From assembly GCF_044197065.1 (NCBI RefSeq), contig NZ_JBIQOI010000002.1, positions 1,054,001 to 1,118,000 of the forward strand: a stretch of DNA of 64,000 bases, read 5' to 3'. Below, piece by piece: positions 49,281-57,378 of the stretch. Source of the stretch: Kluyvera ascorbata_C (GTDB lineage: Bacteria > Pseudomonadota > Gammaproteobacteria > Enterobacterales > Enterobacteriaceae). The notes beneath the pieces were generated by a model. The model was not told the DNA's origin. It did no database searches and worked only from the letters and a program-made list of their open reading frames with translations. Within the stretch, counting starts at the first letter, position 1. Every line of letters begins with the position of its first letter. Both the position numbers and the translations under genes were made by a program.

Positions 49281-50351
49281 TTAATTCAGCAGCGTGACGG
49301 CGGCACCGTCGGTCAGGCGTTGCGCGCCCTCCGTGACGACACGTTCACCCGCGGTTAACCCCTGCGCGACAGCAAAGGTTTGTCCCTGCTGGCCGTCCAG
49401 CGTTAGACGGCGCTGCCCGGCCTTATTCTCTGGCGTCAACACCCAGCTAAAGTAGCCCTGCGCGTCCTGCTGGACCGCCGCCGCCGGGATCATCACCCGC
49501 TCGGTCGCCACCTGCGGACGCAGCGTGACCGACACGTTACCGCCCGGCAGTAAACGGTGCTGAGGGTTAGCGAACTCCGCGCGCATCGTCACGCTGGCGG
49601 TGCGCGCATCAATTCGGTTGTCGACCGAGGTCAGCACGCCCTCTTCGCGCTGGCCGTCGAGGGTAATTTGCGCCCGCCACGCCGCCTTCAGCGCACGGAT
49701 ATCCGCATGCTGCCCGGCTTTGGTGTAGAACGCCGACTCATCCAGCGCAAAGCTCACGCGGATCGGATCTAACTGCACCACGTCTGCCAGCACGCCGCTG
49801 GCCGGGTTAACCAGCGTCCCGACGTGAAACGCGCTATGGCCCATACGTCCGCTAACCGGCGCGGTAATGCGGGTATAGTCGAGGGTAATTTGCTGTACGG
49901 CAATGCGAGCTTTGGCTTGCTCGACGGCCGCCGCCGCTACGTCGCGCTGCATCTGCGCATTATCAACATCATTGCGGCTGATGGCCTGGCTGGTTTTCAG
50001 GCTCTGATAGCGCGAGAGCAACTGCTGTGCCTGACGCAGCGAGGCCTGCGCACTTTTCAGCTCCGCCTGCGCCAACGCTAACGCCGCGCGCGGTTGAGCG
50101 TCATCAAGGGTAAACAGGAGGTCACCTTTGTTGACCTCCTGTCCATCGTGGAAATGGCGCTTTACGATAGCGCCTTCGGTACGAGCGCGGATCTCAACGG
50201 CGTGAATAGCCTCTACGCGACCCGGCACCTGGCGTTCGGCGGCGTGCGGTGCCTGCTCGACGGTGATGACACGAACCGGTACCGACGCGAAAGCCGGTGC
50301 GCAGGCGGCCAGACCACAGGCCAACAGGGCGAGGCGAAAGGTTTTTTTCAT
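49281..50351 (-). CDS. RND efflux periplasmic adaptor (membrane fusion protein)
   Basis: 356 residues. N-terminal export signal MKKTFRLALLACGLAACAPA contains a possible lipobox LAAC (Cys17). Lipoyl-like and hairpin regions follow: VPGRVEAIHAVEIRARTEGA, GQEVNKGDLLFTLDD, and a coiled-coil hairpin (about 85-150). Beta-barrel portion includes ITAPVSGRMG. ATG at 50351 after AAGGA at eight bases. Pairs with the RND subunit just downstream. Confidence 0.92.
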   Translation of the reverse strand: MKKTFRLALLACGLAACAPAFASVPVRVITVEQAPHAAERQVPGRVEAIHAVEIRARTEGAIVKRHFHDGQEVNKGDLLFTLDDAQPRAALALAQAELKSAQASLRQAQQLLSRYQSLKTSQAISRNDVDNAQMQRDVAAAAVEQAKARIAVQQITLDYTRITAPVSGRMGHSAFHVGTLVNPASGVLADVVQLDPIRVSFALDESAFYTKAGQHADIRALKAAWRAQITLDGQREEGVLTSVDNRIDARTASVTMRAEFANPQHRLLPGGNVSVTLRPQVATERVMIPAAAVQQDAQGYFSWVLTPENKAGQRRLTLDGQQGQTFAVAQGLTAGERVVTEGAQRLTDGAAVTLLN

Positions 50352-50373
50352 GGGGAAATCCTTGCAGGGCAAG

Positions 50374-50397
50374 GCCCCTCTCCGGCTGGAGAGGGGC
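50374..50397. other. Stable hairpin between the P-type ATPase and the adaptor gene
   Basis: Perfect 10-bp stem GCCCCTCTCC/GGAGAGGGGC with a 4-base loop in the 53-base gap between the ATPase stop and the adaptor start. No T run follows on the minus strand, so it is not a classic terminator. It might stabilise or separate messages. Confidence 0.5.
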
Positions 50398-50404
50398 TTA
50401 TCAA

Positions 50405-53131
50405 TTACGATGTGGTTTTACGGAATCGGCGGGTCAGGCGTTTTTCCACTTCAACCACCAGGAACATCGCCACGCCAATCACCAGCGTGATACCCCAGTA
50501 GCGCAGCGGCAGCGCTTCAGTGCCGAACAGCGTCTGCATCAGCGGCAGGTAGATAATCGCCATCTGGAGCAGAAGCAGCACGCCGGTCACCAGCCAGATG
50601 CCTTTGTTCTTCAGCAGACCGCTATTCAGGGAGAAGCGGTCGCTGCTGCGGCAGTTAATCATGTAAACCCACTGCGCGGTCACCAGCATCTGTAACAGCA
50701 CGGTGCGTACGAACTCGGCGCTGTGGCCGCGCGGTGCCAGCCAGGCCTCAAGGATAAAGGCGGCAATGGCAATCATCGAGCCGACAAAGGCGACGCGCCA
50801 GACGGCAAAGGCATCCATCACGTGCTGGCCGGTTTTACGCGGCGGACGGTTCATCACGTTACGCTCGGCGGCTTCAAACGCCAGACCGAAGGAGAGCGTG
50901 GCAGAGGTCGCCATGTTCATCCACAGAATCAACACCGGGGTGAGCGGGATGATGTTGCCCGCCAGCAGGGCGATGATAATCAGCAGCCCCTGCGCCAGGT
51001 TGGTCGGCATGATGAACAGAATCGTCTTCTTCAGGTTGTCGTAAACGCGACGCCCCTCTTTTACCGAACTGGCGATGGTCGCAAAGTTGTCGTCGGTCAG
51101 TACCATGTCGGCGGCCTCTTTGGTCACCTCGGTGCCTTTGATGCCCATCGCGATACCGACGTCTGCCTGACGCAGCGCGGGCGCATCGTTCACCCCGTCG
51201 CCGGTCATGCCGACGATTTCACCGTTCTCCTGCAACGCTTTCACCAAGCGCAGCTTATGCTCCGGGCTGGTACGCGCGAAGATGTCGTACTCCTGCGCCG
51301 CTTTTGCCAGCTCAGCGTCATCCATGTGCTCCAGCTGATAGCCGGTCATTGCTTCGCTGCTGTTGCGGATCCCCAGCATCTGGCCAATGCTCATGGCGGT
51401 CTGCGGGTGATCGCCGGTGATCATTTTCACGCGGATGCCGGCATTCTGGCAGGTGTGGATCGCATCAACCGCTTCCGGACGCGGCGGGTCCATCATCCCG
51501 GCAATGCCGAGGAAGATAAGGCCGTCCTGCAGGTCGCTGTGGTCGAGGGTTTTCGCCCCCGGCGCGGCCGGCTTGATGGCAGCGGCGACCATGCGCAGAC
51601 CCTGGCTGGCAAAGCGCGCCATTTCCGCTTCCCAGTAGCTGCGCTCGAACGGGGCGATGCCGCGTGTAGTCTGCTGCTGCTGGCACAGGGCGAAGAGCAC
51701 GTCCGGCGCACCGGTGACCATCACCACTTCTTCATCAGCAAGCTGGAAGTGGGTGGACATGTACTTGTACTGCGAGTCGAACGGGATCTTAGCAATCAAT
51801 TGGGTACGCAGCGGCTCAAGGTTGGCTTTGGCCGCCAGCACCTTCAGCGCGCCCTCGGTTGGACCGCCGGTAATGCCCCAGTGGCCCTGCGCATCCTGAA
51901 TCAACTGGCTGTCGTTGCACAGGTCGATGGTGCGCAGATAGGTCTCCAGCACGGTGTTCGGCTGTACGTTGACCGGCTCGTTGCTGCCTTCCAGGTAGAT
52001 GCTGCCGTGCGGCTCGTAGCTGTTGCCGTCCACGCGGTAGCAGCTGTCGGCGGTGATAATCGCCTTCACGGTCATTTCATTCATGGTCAGGGTGCCGGTT
52101 TTATCCGAGCAGACCACGGTCATCGCGCCCAGGGTTTCAACGGTTGGCAGCTTGCGGATAATCGCCCGCTTACGCGCCATCGCCTGTACGCCCAGCGACA
52201 GAATAATCGAGATAATGGCTGGCAGCCCCTCAGGAACCGCTGCCACCGCGAGGCTAATCAGCGACAGCAGCAGCTCGCCCAACGGAATGTCGCGCAGCGC
52301 CATGCTGAAGACAAACAGCGCGCCCATCATCGCCAGGATAATGGCGAAAATCGCTTTGCCGAGCTTGTCCATCTGCACCAGCAGCGGCGTGCGGTGCTTT
52401 TCAATACCGGCCATCATCTGGTTGATGTGACCCAGCTCAGTCTCCTGCCCGGTCGCTACCACTACGCCCACGCCGCCACCGGCGCTGACGGTGGTGCCGG
52501 AGAACACCATGTTGGTACGGTCGCCGAGCGGCAGTTCGCCGTGCAACGCATCGGTGTGCTTGTCGACCACGGTAGATTCGCCGGTCAGAATCGCCTCTTC
52601 CACACGCAGGTTGTGCGCTTCAATCAGGCGCATGTCCGCCGGAATACGGTCACCCGCGCGCAGTACCACGATATCGCCGGGTACCAGCTCGGTGGTTGCC
52701 ACCGTCTTATGGCTGCCGCCGCGGATGGCGCGCGCGTCGCTGGAAAGCATATTGCGAATGCTTTTCAGCGATTTTTCCGCGTTGCTCTCCTGAATGTGAC
52801 CAATCAGGGCGTTAATCACCGTCACGCCAAGAATGACAAAGGTATCGACCCAGTGGCCCATCACAGCGGTCAGCGCCGCTGCGGCCAGCAGGACATAAAT
52901 CAGTACGTCGTTAAAGTGTGCAAGGAAGCGCAGCCACGCAGGCTTGCCTTTTTTCTCCGGCAGCGCGTTGGGGCCATAGGTGTTCAGACGCTCAGTCGCA
53001 TCGTCCATGCTCAGGCCGTCAGGCTGGCTATTCAGCTGCGACAGCACCTGCTCGGTGGTCTGCTGGTAGGCGTGCTCATGTGGCCCATAGCCCGCGTGCG
53101 GGACATTTTTATTGTTCATCATTTTCGACAT
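50405..53131 (-). CDS. P-type cation-transporting ATPase (P2-like)
   Basis: 908 residues. Cation ATPase N-domain (about 25-95), actuator motif LTGES (183-186), VAAVPEGLPA in M4 (300-304), phosphorylation site DKTGT (Asp343), hinge GDGVNDAPAL, and C-terminal spans. PEGL in M4 points to the Ca/Na/K group rather than MgtA (which has PEML-type). In M6 the segment is LWMNMATSATLSFGLAFE; the Asp of the calcium-pump NxxTDG motif is replaced, so the ion is uncertain. ATG after AAAGGAAA. Only 53 bases separate it from the RND adaptor in the same direction. Confidence 0.92.
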   Translation of the reverse strand: MSKMMNNKNVPHAGYGPHEHAYQQTTEQVLSQLNSQPDGLSMDDATERLNTYGPNALPEKKGKPAWLRFLAHFNDVLIYVLLAAAALTAVMGHWVDTFVILGVTVINALIGHIQESNAEKSLKSIRNMLSSDARAIRGGSHKTVATTELVPGDIVVLRAGDRIPADMRLIEAHNLRVEEAILTGESTVVDKHTDALHGELPLGDRTNMVFSGTTVSAGGGVGVVVATGQETELGHINQMMAGIEKHRTPLLVQMDKLGKAIFAIILAMMGALFVFSMALRDIPLGELLLSLISLAVAAVPEGLPAIISIILSLGVQAMARKRAIIRKLPTVETLGAMTVVCSDKTGTLTMNEMTVKAIITADSCYRVDGNSYEPHGSIYLEGSNEPVNVQPNTVLETYLRTIDLCNDSQLIQDAQGHWGITGGPTEGALKVLAAKANLEPLRTQLIAKIPFDSQYKYMSTHFQLADEEVVMVTGAPDVLFALCQQQQTTRGIAPFERSYWEAEMARFASQGLRMVAAAIKPAAPGAKTLDHSDLQDGLIFLGIAGMMDPPRPEAVDAIHTCQNAGIRVKMITGDHPQTAMSIGQMLGIRNSSEAMTGYQLEHMDDAELAKAAQEYDIFARTSPEHKLRLVKALQENGEIVGMTGDGVNDAPALRQADVGIAMGIKGTEVTKEAADMVLTDDNFATIASSVKEGRRVYDNLKKTILFIMPTNLAQGLLIIIALLAGNIIPLTPVLILWMNMATSATLSFGLAFEAAERNVMNRPPRKTGQHVMDAFAVWRVAFVGSMIAIAAFILEAWLAPRGHSAEFVRTVLLQMLVTAQWVYMINCRSSDRFSLNSGLLKNKGIWLVTGVLLLLQMAIIYLPLMQTLFGTEALPLRYWGITLVIGVAMFLVVEVEKRLTRRFRKTTS

Positions 53132-53336
53132 GATAGGTTTCCTTTTAAATTCCTGCTAACGGAAAGCCTGAATTCACTTTCTGGCCAAGGCGACGTCATT
53201 GAATAATATCGACGAGCAAAAAATTATTTATTTTGCCAAAATATTTTTTGCTTTTTAAATTTCAAAATGACATTAAGTTGATTTACTAATATTAATATTA
53301 CAGAATGTTCCTAAACCCCATCTAAACGAGGTCATT

Positions 53337-53453
53337 ATGTTTGGAATCTACAGAGGACGCCGTCTGGCGCTGTACATAGCGCTGGCTATCGTGATTGCTA
53401 CGCTGGTTGGATATAGTACTTATACTTTTGTAAAAATATTATCAGGGGCATGA
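53337..53453 (+). CDS. 38-residue single-span membrane peptide
   Basis: ATG six bases after a clear GAGG ribosome site, stop TGA. The peptide begins MFGIYRGRRLALYIALAI and continues VIATLVGYSTYTFVKIL: a short positively charged N-terminus (three Arg), about 20 hydrophobic residues and a short tail, a typical N-in single-span topology. It sits divergently upstream of the P-type ATPase in an otherwise empty AT-rich gap. I do not recognise a named family. Small membrane peptides often modulate neighbouring pumps (as KdpF and MgtR do); that role is a guess here. Confidence 0.65.
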   Translation: MFGIYRGRRLALYIALAIVIATLVGYSTYTFVKILSGA

Positions 53454-53637
53454 CATTAATTTACGAAAGCTATATTTAATTTAAACCAGAACATTATTTC
53501 ACTTCTCGACATGCGATTATTATCGTAGGTCTGGTTATTTATTTTAATTACTCTATAAAAGGTTTGTTTAATTAGAAACATTGCGTTCCATTAAAAATTA
53601 CCGGACAATAATATCTTTAACTAAAGATTAACATGAT

Positions 53638-53886
53638 ATGAAGCATCCGCTCGAATCCCTGATGACCGCCGCCGGTATTTTATTGCTGGCGTTTCTCTCC
53701 TGCCTGCTGATGCCTGCACCGTCGCTCGGGCTGACGCTGGCGCAGAAGATGGTTGAGACCTTCCATTTTATGGATCTGAGTCAGTTTTACACCGTGCTGT
53801 TTTGCGTGTGGTTTCTGGCGCTGGGGACGATTGAGTATCTGGTGATTCGCTACGTGTGGCGGCGCTGGTTTTCGCTGGCGGATTAA
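53638..53886 (+). CDS. ybdJ: Inner-membrane protein YbdJ
   Basis: 82 residues, matching E. coli YbdJ in length and sequence: MKHPLESLMTAAGILLLAF, a second span FYTVLFCVWFLALGTIEYLV and the end VWRRWFSLAD. DUF1158-type protein with two membrane spans, function unknown. Its order next to ramA-ybdF-nfsB agrees with ybdJ-ybdF-nfsB in E. coli. The ribosome site is weak (AAAGA). Followed by a REP pair. Confidence 0.9.
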   Translation: MKHPLESLMTAAGILLLAFLSCLLMPAPSLGLTLAQKMVETFHFMDLSQFYTVLFCVWFLALGTIEYLVIRYVWRRWFSLAD

Positions 53887-53898
53887 TTGCGGCGGTTT

Positions 53899-53980
53899 CC
53901 CGGCGTCGCTACGCTCGGCCGGGCTACGGGGCATGAGATTATTGGGTAGCCCGGGCGAGGCGTTTACGCCGACCCCGGGG
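53899..53980. repeat. REP pair between ybdJ and ramA
   Basis: CCCGGCGTCGC..GCTCGGCCGGGCTAC then GTAGCCCGGGCGAGGCG..CCCCGGGG. It separates convergent ybdJ and ramA. Confidence 0.85.
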
Positions 53981-53985
53981 CTGAA

Positions 53986-54333
53986 TCAATGCGTCTGTGG
54001 ACGATGATTCTCTTTGCGGTAGGCACCCGGCGACTGATGGAACGTGCGAGTGAAAATGCGGGTAAAGGTTTGCTGGGAATCAAACCCATACTTCAGACAG
54101 ATGTCATAAACCTTTTGATCGGTCGTACACAGCTCATCCGCCGCCAGATGAAGCTTCCGGTGGCGAATGTAACGACCCAAACTCTCCCCTTTGTGTTGCA
54201 GGAAAATGCGCTGTAAATGCCATTTCGAGTACCCTGCCCGACGGGCAATTTCATCAATGCGCAGTGGCTGATGCAGATTATCGTCAATCCATTCGACCAG
54301 TGTGTCGACAACCTGAGTGGCTAATTCGGTCAT
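53986..54333 (-). CDS. ramA: AraC/XylS-type multidrug-resistance activator RamA
   Basis: 115-residue activator of the MarA/SoxS/Rob group; it raises acrAB-tolC expression and lowers porin. Two helix-turn-helix units: IARRAGYSKWHLQRIFLQHKG and VYDICLKYGFDSQQTFTRIF, the latter identical to the signature of Klebsiella and Salmonella RamA as I recall it. The start MTELATQVV follows GGAGGGG; a longer upstream frame is ignored. Only 34 bases downstream of romA, so it forms a romA-ramA unit, possibly with its own internal promoter. Confidence 0.95.
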   Translation of the reverse strand: MTELATQVVDTLVEWIDDNLHQPLRIDEIARRAGYSKWHLQRIFLQHKGESLGRYIRHRKLHLAADELCTTDQKVYDICLKYGFDSQQTFTRIFTRTFHQSPGAYRKENHRPQTH

Positions 54334-54367
54334 ACACCCCTCCCCCTCGTTTATCTTCAGCCGGTGG

Positions 54368-55468
54368 TTATTCCCACCAGGCCCGGAATGTTTGTGTTGA
54401 GTCAGCAAGCCATACCGGCTCGCCCTGCATCGGCGTTAACAGCCGATACGCTTTGTCTTTGCTGGCCTGCACCAGACGTTTGTACGGGTCGTCCCAGGTA
54501 TGCTTTGCCAGCACGAAGCGCCCGGCATGTCCTGGCAGCACGCGCTGGGCGTTGAGATCCACCGCCGCCTGCGCCGTTTGTTCCGGCATCATGTGGATGT
54601 AACGCCAGTCCTGGTCGTACTGACCGTCTTCCAGAATGGCGACATCAACGCGGCCAAACTGCTCGCCAATCGCTTTAAAGTGCGGGCCGTAGCCGGTATC
54701 GCCGCTGTAATAAATATTCTGCGTCGGCGTCACGAACATAAAGCTCGCCCACAGCGTCTGGTTGCGCTTCAGCCCTCGGCCGGAGAAGTGACGCGCAGGC
54801 AGCACGTGCACGCTCAGCGCGTCGCTAATGGTGACGCTCTCCTGCCAGTCGGCCTCGGTAATCACCTCATCTTTCATGCCCCAGTAACGCAGGTGGGAAC
54901 CCACGCCCAGCGGCACCACGGCGCGTTTGATCTTCGGCATCAGCCCCTTGATGGTGGCGTAATCCAGGTGATCGTAATGATCGTGCGAGATAATCAGCAG
55001 GTCTATCTCCGGCATGTTCTCGGCGTGCCACGGGTAGTTACCGGGAAACGCTTTGTTGAGAAAAGAGAACGGCGCGGCATAGCTGCTGAATACCGGGTCA
55101 ATCAGAATGCGTTTACCCGAGAGCTGCAAATACCATGAGGAGTGGCCGAGCCAAATCATGGTGTCCTGCCCCAGCGGCAGGCTGGCGAGATCGGTCGGGA
55201 CCATCGGCAGCGGCTGGTTTGGGCGAGCATTTTCACGTTTTGCGGTTAAAAACTCCCACCACGCCATCACCATGTTTTTGTCACCGGTAAAACCAGGCGT
55301 TGGCAAGGCGTTCTGGAACGCGCCGTCACGGTAATTCGGCGAACGTTCAATCTGACTTTTCTCAACCCCTTGCGGCGCCTGACCAAAACCGGCGTTCAGG
55401 ACGAAGGGTAAACTTGCGGCACTGGCAATAAGCATGATGGCAACCACACTGATGATAAAAGGTTTCAT
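54368..55468 (-). CDS. romA: RomA, metallo-beta-lactamase-fold protein
   Basis: 366 residues with an N-terminal hydrophobic anchor or signal (MKPFIISVVAIMLIASAASL) and an MBL zinc motif HDHYDH (162-167), plus DIYY-type GDTGYGPHF and the late histidine LPGHAGRFVLA. It belongs to the UlaG/NAPE-PLD-like group. Overexpressed romA lowers outer-membrane porin in Enterobacter; its enzymatic role is unknown. I start at ATG 55468 because AGGG lies seven bases upstream. In-frame ATGs at 55492 and 55540 have no ribosome site, and the latter is inside the RamR operator. Confidence 0.9.
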   Translation of the reverse strand: MKPFIISVVAIMLIASAASLPFVLNAGFGQAPQGVEKSQIERSPNYRDGAFQNALPTPGFTGDKNMVMAWWEFLTAKRENARPNQPLPMVPTDLASLPLGQDTMIWLGHSSWYLQLSGKRILIDPVFSSYAAPFSFLNKAFPGNYPWHAENMPEIDLLIISHDHYDHLDYATIKGLMPKIKRAVVPLGVGSHLRYWGMKDEVITEADWQESVTISDALSVHVLPARHFSGRGLKRNQTLWASFMFVTPTQNIYYSGDTGYGPHFKAIGEQFGRVDVAILEDGQYDQDWRYIHMMPEQTAQAAVDLNAQRVLPGHAGRFVLAKHTWDDPYKRLVQASKDKAYRLLTPMQGEPVWLADSTQTFRAWWE

Positions 55469-55520
55469 ATCCTGACCCTGAACCGGCTTCATCCAGGAAG
55501 CCACACTAAAAAGGTTGATT

Positions 55521-55540
55521 ATGAGTGAGTAGGCACTCAT
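55521..55540. promoter_or_regulatory. RamR operator in the romA-ramR intergenic region
   Basis: Perfect palindrome ATGAGTG-N6-CACTCAT, the known RamR-binding pattern upstream of romA/ramA in Klebsiella, Enterobacter and Salmonella. It lies 52 bases before the chosen romA start, between romA and ramR. Confidence 0.9.
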
Positions 55541-55657
55541 TATAGAAAGGCGAGGAAAAAATCGTCAAGCAATTTTCAAAATTTGACAATCGACGTTGAA
55601 GTCCCCGGGGTCGGCATGTTTCAATCACGTTTTTTACAGTCAGAGAGGTAAAGTGTA

Positions 55658-56233
55658 GTGGCTCGTCCGAAGAGTGAAGATAAAAAGCAAGCGTTACTGG
55701 AAGCTGCCACCAGCGCCATTGCCCAATCCGGCATTGCCGCATCGACTGCGCTGATTGCGCGCAGTGCGGGGGTTGCAGAGGGCACGCTGTTTCGCTATTT
55801 CGCCACCAAAGACGACCTGCTTAATGCGCTTTATCTGCATCTGAAAACCGGCCTGTGCGAAGCGATGAAAGACGGGCTGGTCGATACCGAATCACCTAAA
55901 GAGTTCACCCATAGCATCTGGAACAGCTATATCGACTGGGGCGTACGTAACCCGACCGGTCACCACGCGCTACGCCGCATGGCGGTAAGCGAAAAAATCA
56001 CCGAAGAGACCATCACCCAGGTCAGAGCGATGTTCCCGGAGCTGCAAAAGCTCTGCCAGCGTTCGGTGCGCCCGGTGTTTATGTCCGATGATTTTCGCGC
56101 CTTTGGTGACGCGCTGTTCCTGTCGCTGGCGGAAACCACCATTGAATTTGCCAGCCGCGAACCGCAGCGCGCCGATAAGCTCAAAGCGTTAGGCTTCGAA
56201 GCGATGTGGCTGGCCCTGGCCGAAGGTGACTAA
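55658..56233 (+). CDS. ramR: TetR-family repressor RamR
   Basis: 191-residue TetR regulator that represses romA-ramA and releases on binding bile acids, dyes and other amphipathic ligands. The N-terminal [18 protein letters not shown] and the helix-turn-helix ([20 protein letters not shown]) match Salmonella RamR closely; the ligand domain is more divergent. The frame is intact, so ramA should be under repression. Starts with GTG after AGAGAGG. Its stop overlaps the ybdF start (TAATG). Confidence 0.93.
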   Translation: MARPKSEDKKQALLEAATSAIAQSGIAASTALIARSAGVAEGTLFRYFATKDDLLNALYLHLKTGLCEAMKDGLVDTESPKEFTHSIWNSYIDWGVRNPTGHHALRRMAVSEKITEETITQVRAMFPELQKLCQRSVRPVFMSDDFRAFGDALFLSLAETTIEFASREPQRADKLKALGFEAMWLALAEGD

Positions 56234-56601
56234 TGGACGGTAAAACGCTGCATGAACGGGCGCACGAGTTTGCGCTGACCCTGCCCTTCTCCGACATCTA
56301 CTGGCCTTTCGGGCCGGAGTACGATGTTTTCACCGTGGAAGGCAAAATGTTTATGCTCAAGGCTTACCTGCGCGGCGAGCCTATCATCAACCTGAAGGTT
56401 GACCCGGAGCAATCGCTGCTGCACCAGGCCATCTACCCGCATATTAAGCCCGGCTACCACATGAACAAAAAGCACTGGATTTCGGTCTATCCGGGCGATG
56501 AAATCACCGTGAGCCTGCTCAACAGCCTGATTGAAGACTCGTGGAATCTGGTGGTCAATAAGCTGCCAAAACGGGTACAACAGCGCGTTCGCCCCGTCTG
56601 A
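56233..56601 (+). CDS. ybdF: MmcQ/YjbR-family protein YbdF
   Basis: 122 residues, matches E. coli Ybd[21 protein letters not shown] and the hallmark [17 protein letters not shown]. The family has a CyaY-like DNA-binding fold of unknown role. Its translation is coupled to ramR through a one-base overlap, a link not possible in E. coli, which lacks ramR. Followed by a palindromic terminator. Confidence 0.9.
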   Translation: MDGKTLHERAHEFALTLPFSDIYWPFGPEYDVFTVEGKMFMLKAYLRGEPIINLKVDPEQSLLHQAIYPHIKPGYHMNKKHWISVYPGDEITVSLLNSLIEDSWNLVVNKLPKRVQQRVRPV

Positions 56602-56610
56602 TTTTCTGCT

Positions 56611-56636
56611 AAATGCGATAAGTGTTATCGCATTTT
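56611..56636 (+). terminator. Palindrome/terminator between ybdF and nfsB
   Basis: Perfect 11-bp stem AAATGCGATAA/TTATCGCATTT with a GTG loop, followed by TCC rather than a long T run; the stem itself ends in TTT. It may be a terminator for ramR-ybdF or a protein-binding palindrome near the nfsB promoter. Confidence 0.5.
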
Positions 56637-56723
56637 CCACCCTTCTCATTTGTGACATGGCGCGGTAACCTTCCTGGATTCAACGCACCGATTCGCGGTG
56701 CCTTTAATCATTCAGGAGTGTTT

Positions 56724-57377
56724 ATGGATATCGTTTCCGTTGCTAAAGCGCGCTATTCCACCAAGGCCTTTGACGCCAGCAAAAAGCTGACTGCTGAGCA
56801 GGCTGCTGCTCTGAAAACCCTGCTGCGCTTTAGCCCGTCCAGCACCAACTCCCAGCCGTGGCACTTTATCGTTGCCAGCACCGACGAAGGCAAAGCGCGC
56901 GTGGCGAAATCCGCCGCGGGCGGCTACGTGTTCAATGAACGCAAAATGCTGGATGCTTCCCACGTGGTGGTGTTCTGCGCGAAAACCGCGATCGACGATG
57001 CCTGGCTGGAAAAAGTGGTGGATCAGGAAGACGCAGATGGCCGTTTCGCCACCCCAGAAGCCAAAGCTGCTAACCATAAAGGCCGCACCTTCTTCGCCGA
57101 CCTGCACCGTAAAGAACGCCATGACGACGCCCAGTGGGCTGCTAACCAGACCTACCTGAACGTGGGCAATTTCCTGCTGGCGATGGGCGCATTGGGCCTC
57201 GACGCCGTGCCAATCGAAGGTTTTGATGCAGAAATTCTGGATGCCGAGTTTGGTCTGAAAGAGAAAGGCTTCACCAGCCTGGTGGTGGTGCCGGTTGGGC
57301 ATCACAGCGTGGAAGACTTCAACAAAGCGCTGCCAAAATCTCGCCTGCCGGAAGAAACGGTGATTACCGAGATTTGA
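56724..57377 (+). CDS. nfsB: Oxygen-insensitive NAD(P)H nitroreductase NfsB
   Basis: 217 residues, the same length as E. coli NfsB, an FMN dimer that reduces nitroaromatics, quinones and dihydropteridine and activates nitrofurans. Landmarks: ARYSTKAFD (FMN phosphate contact), [15 protein letters not shown] and [15 protein letters not shown] at 56724 after CAGGAGTG. The end VITEI is as in the family. In E. coli it responds to MarA-type activators; RamA next door could act likewise (inference). Confidence 0.97.
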   Translation: MDIVSVAKARYSTKAFDASKKLTAEQAAALKTLLRFSPSSTNSQPWHFIVASTDEGKARVAKSAAGGYVFNERKMLDASHVVVFCAKTAIDDAWLEKVVDQEDADGRFATPEAKAANHKGRTFFADLHRKERHDDAQWAANQTYLNVGNFLLAMGALGLDAVPIEGFDAEILDAEFGLKEKGFTSLVVVPVGHHSVEDFNKALPKSRLPEETVITEI

Positions 57378-57378
57378 T

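Noticed and set aside
49281..50351. Naming the RND pump and adaptor as acrAB, oqxAB or eefAB
   Set aside because: N-terminal sequences do not match those I recall for these pumps, and no outer-membrane factor gene accompanies them; left unnamed.
50723..53206. 827-codon open frame on the plus strand opposite the P-type ATPase
   Set aside because: Composition (His, Arg, Gln, Gly) and perfect overlap with a gene full of P-type motifs show it is antisense noise despite its length.
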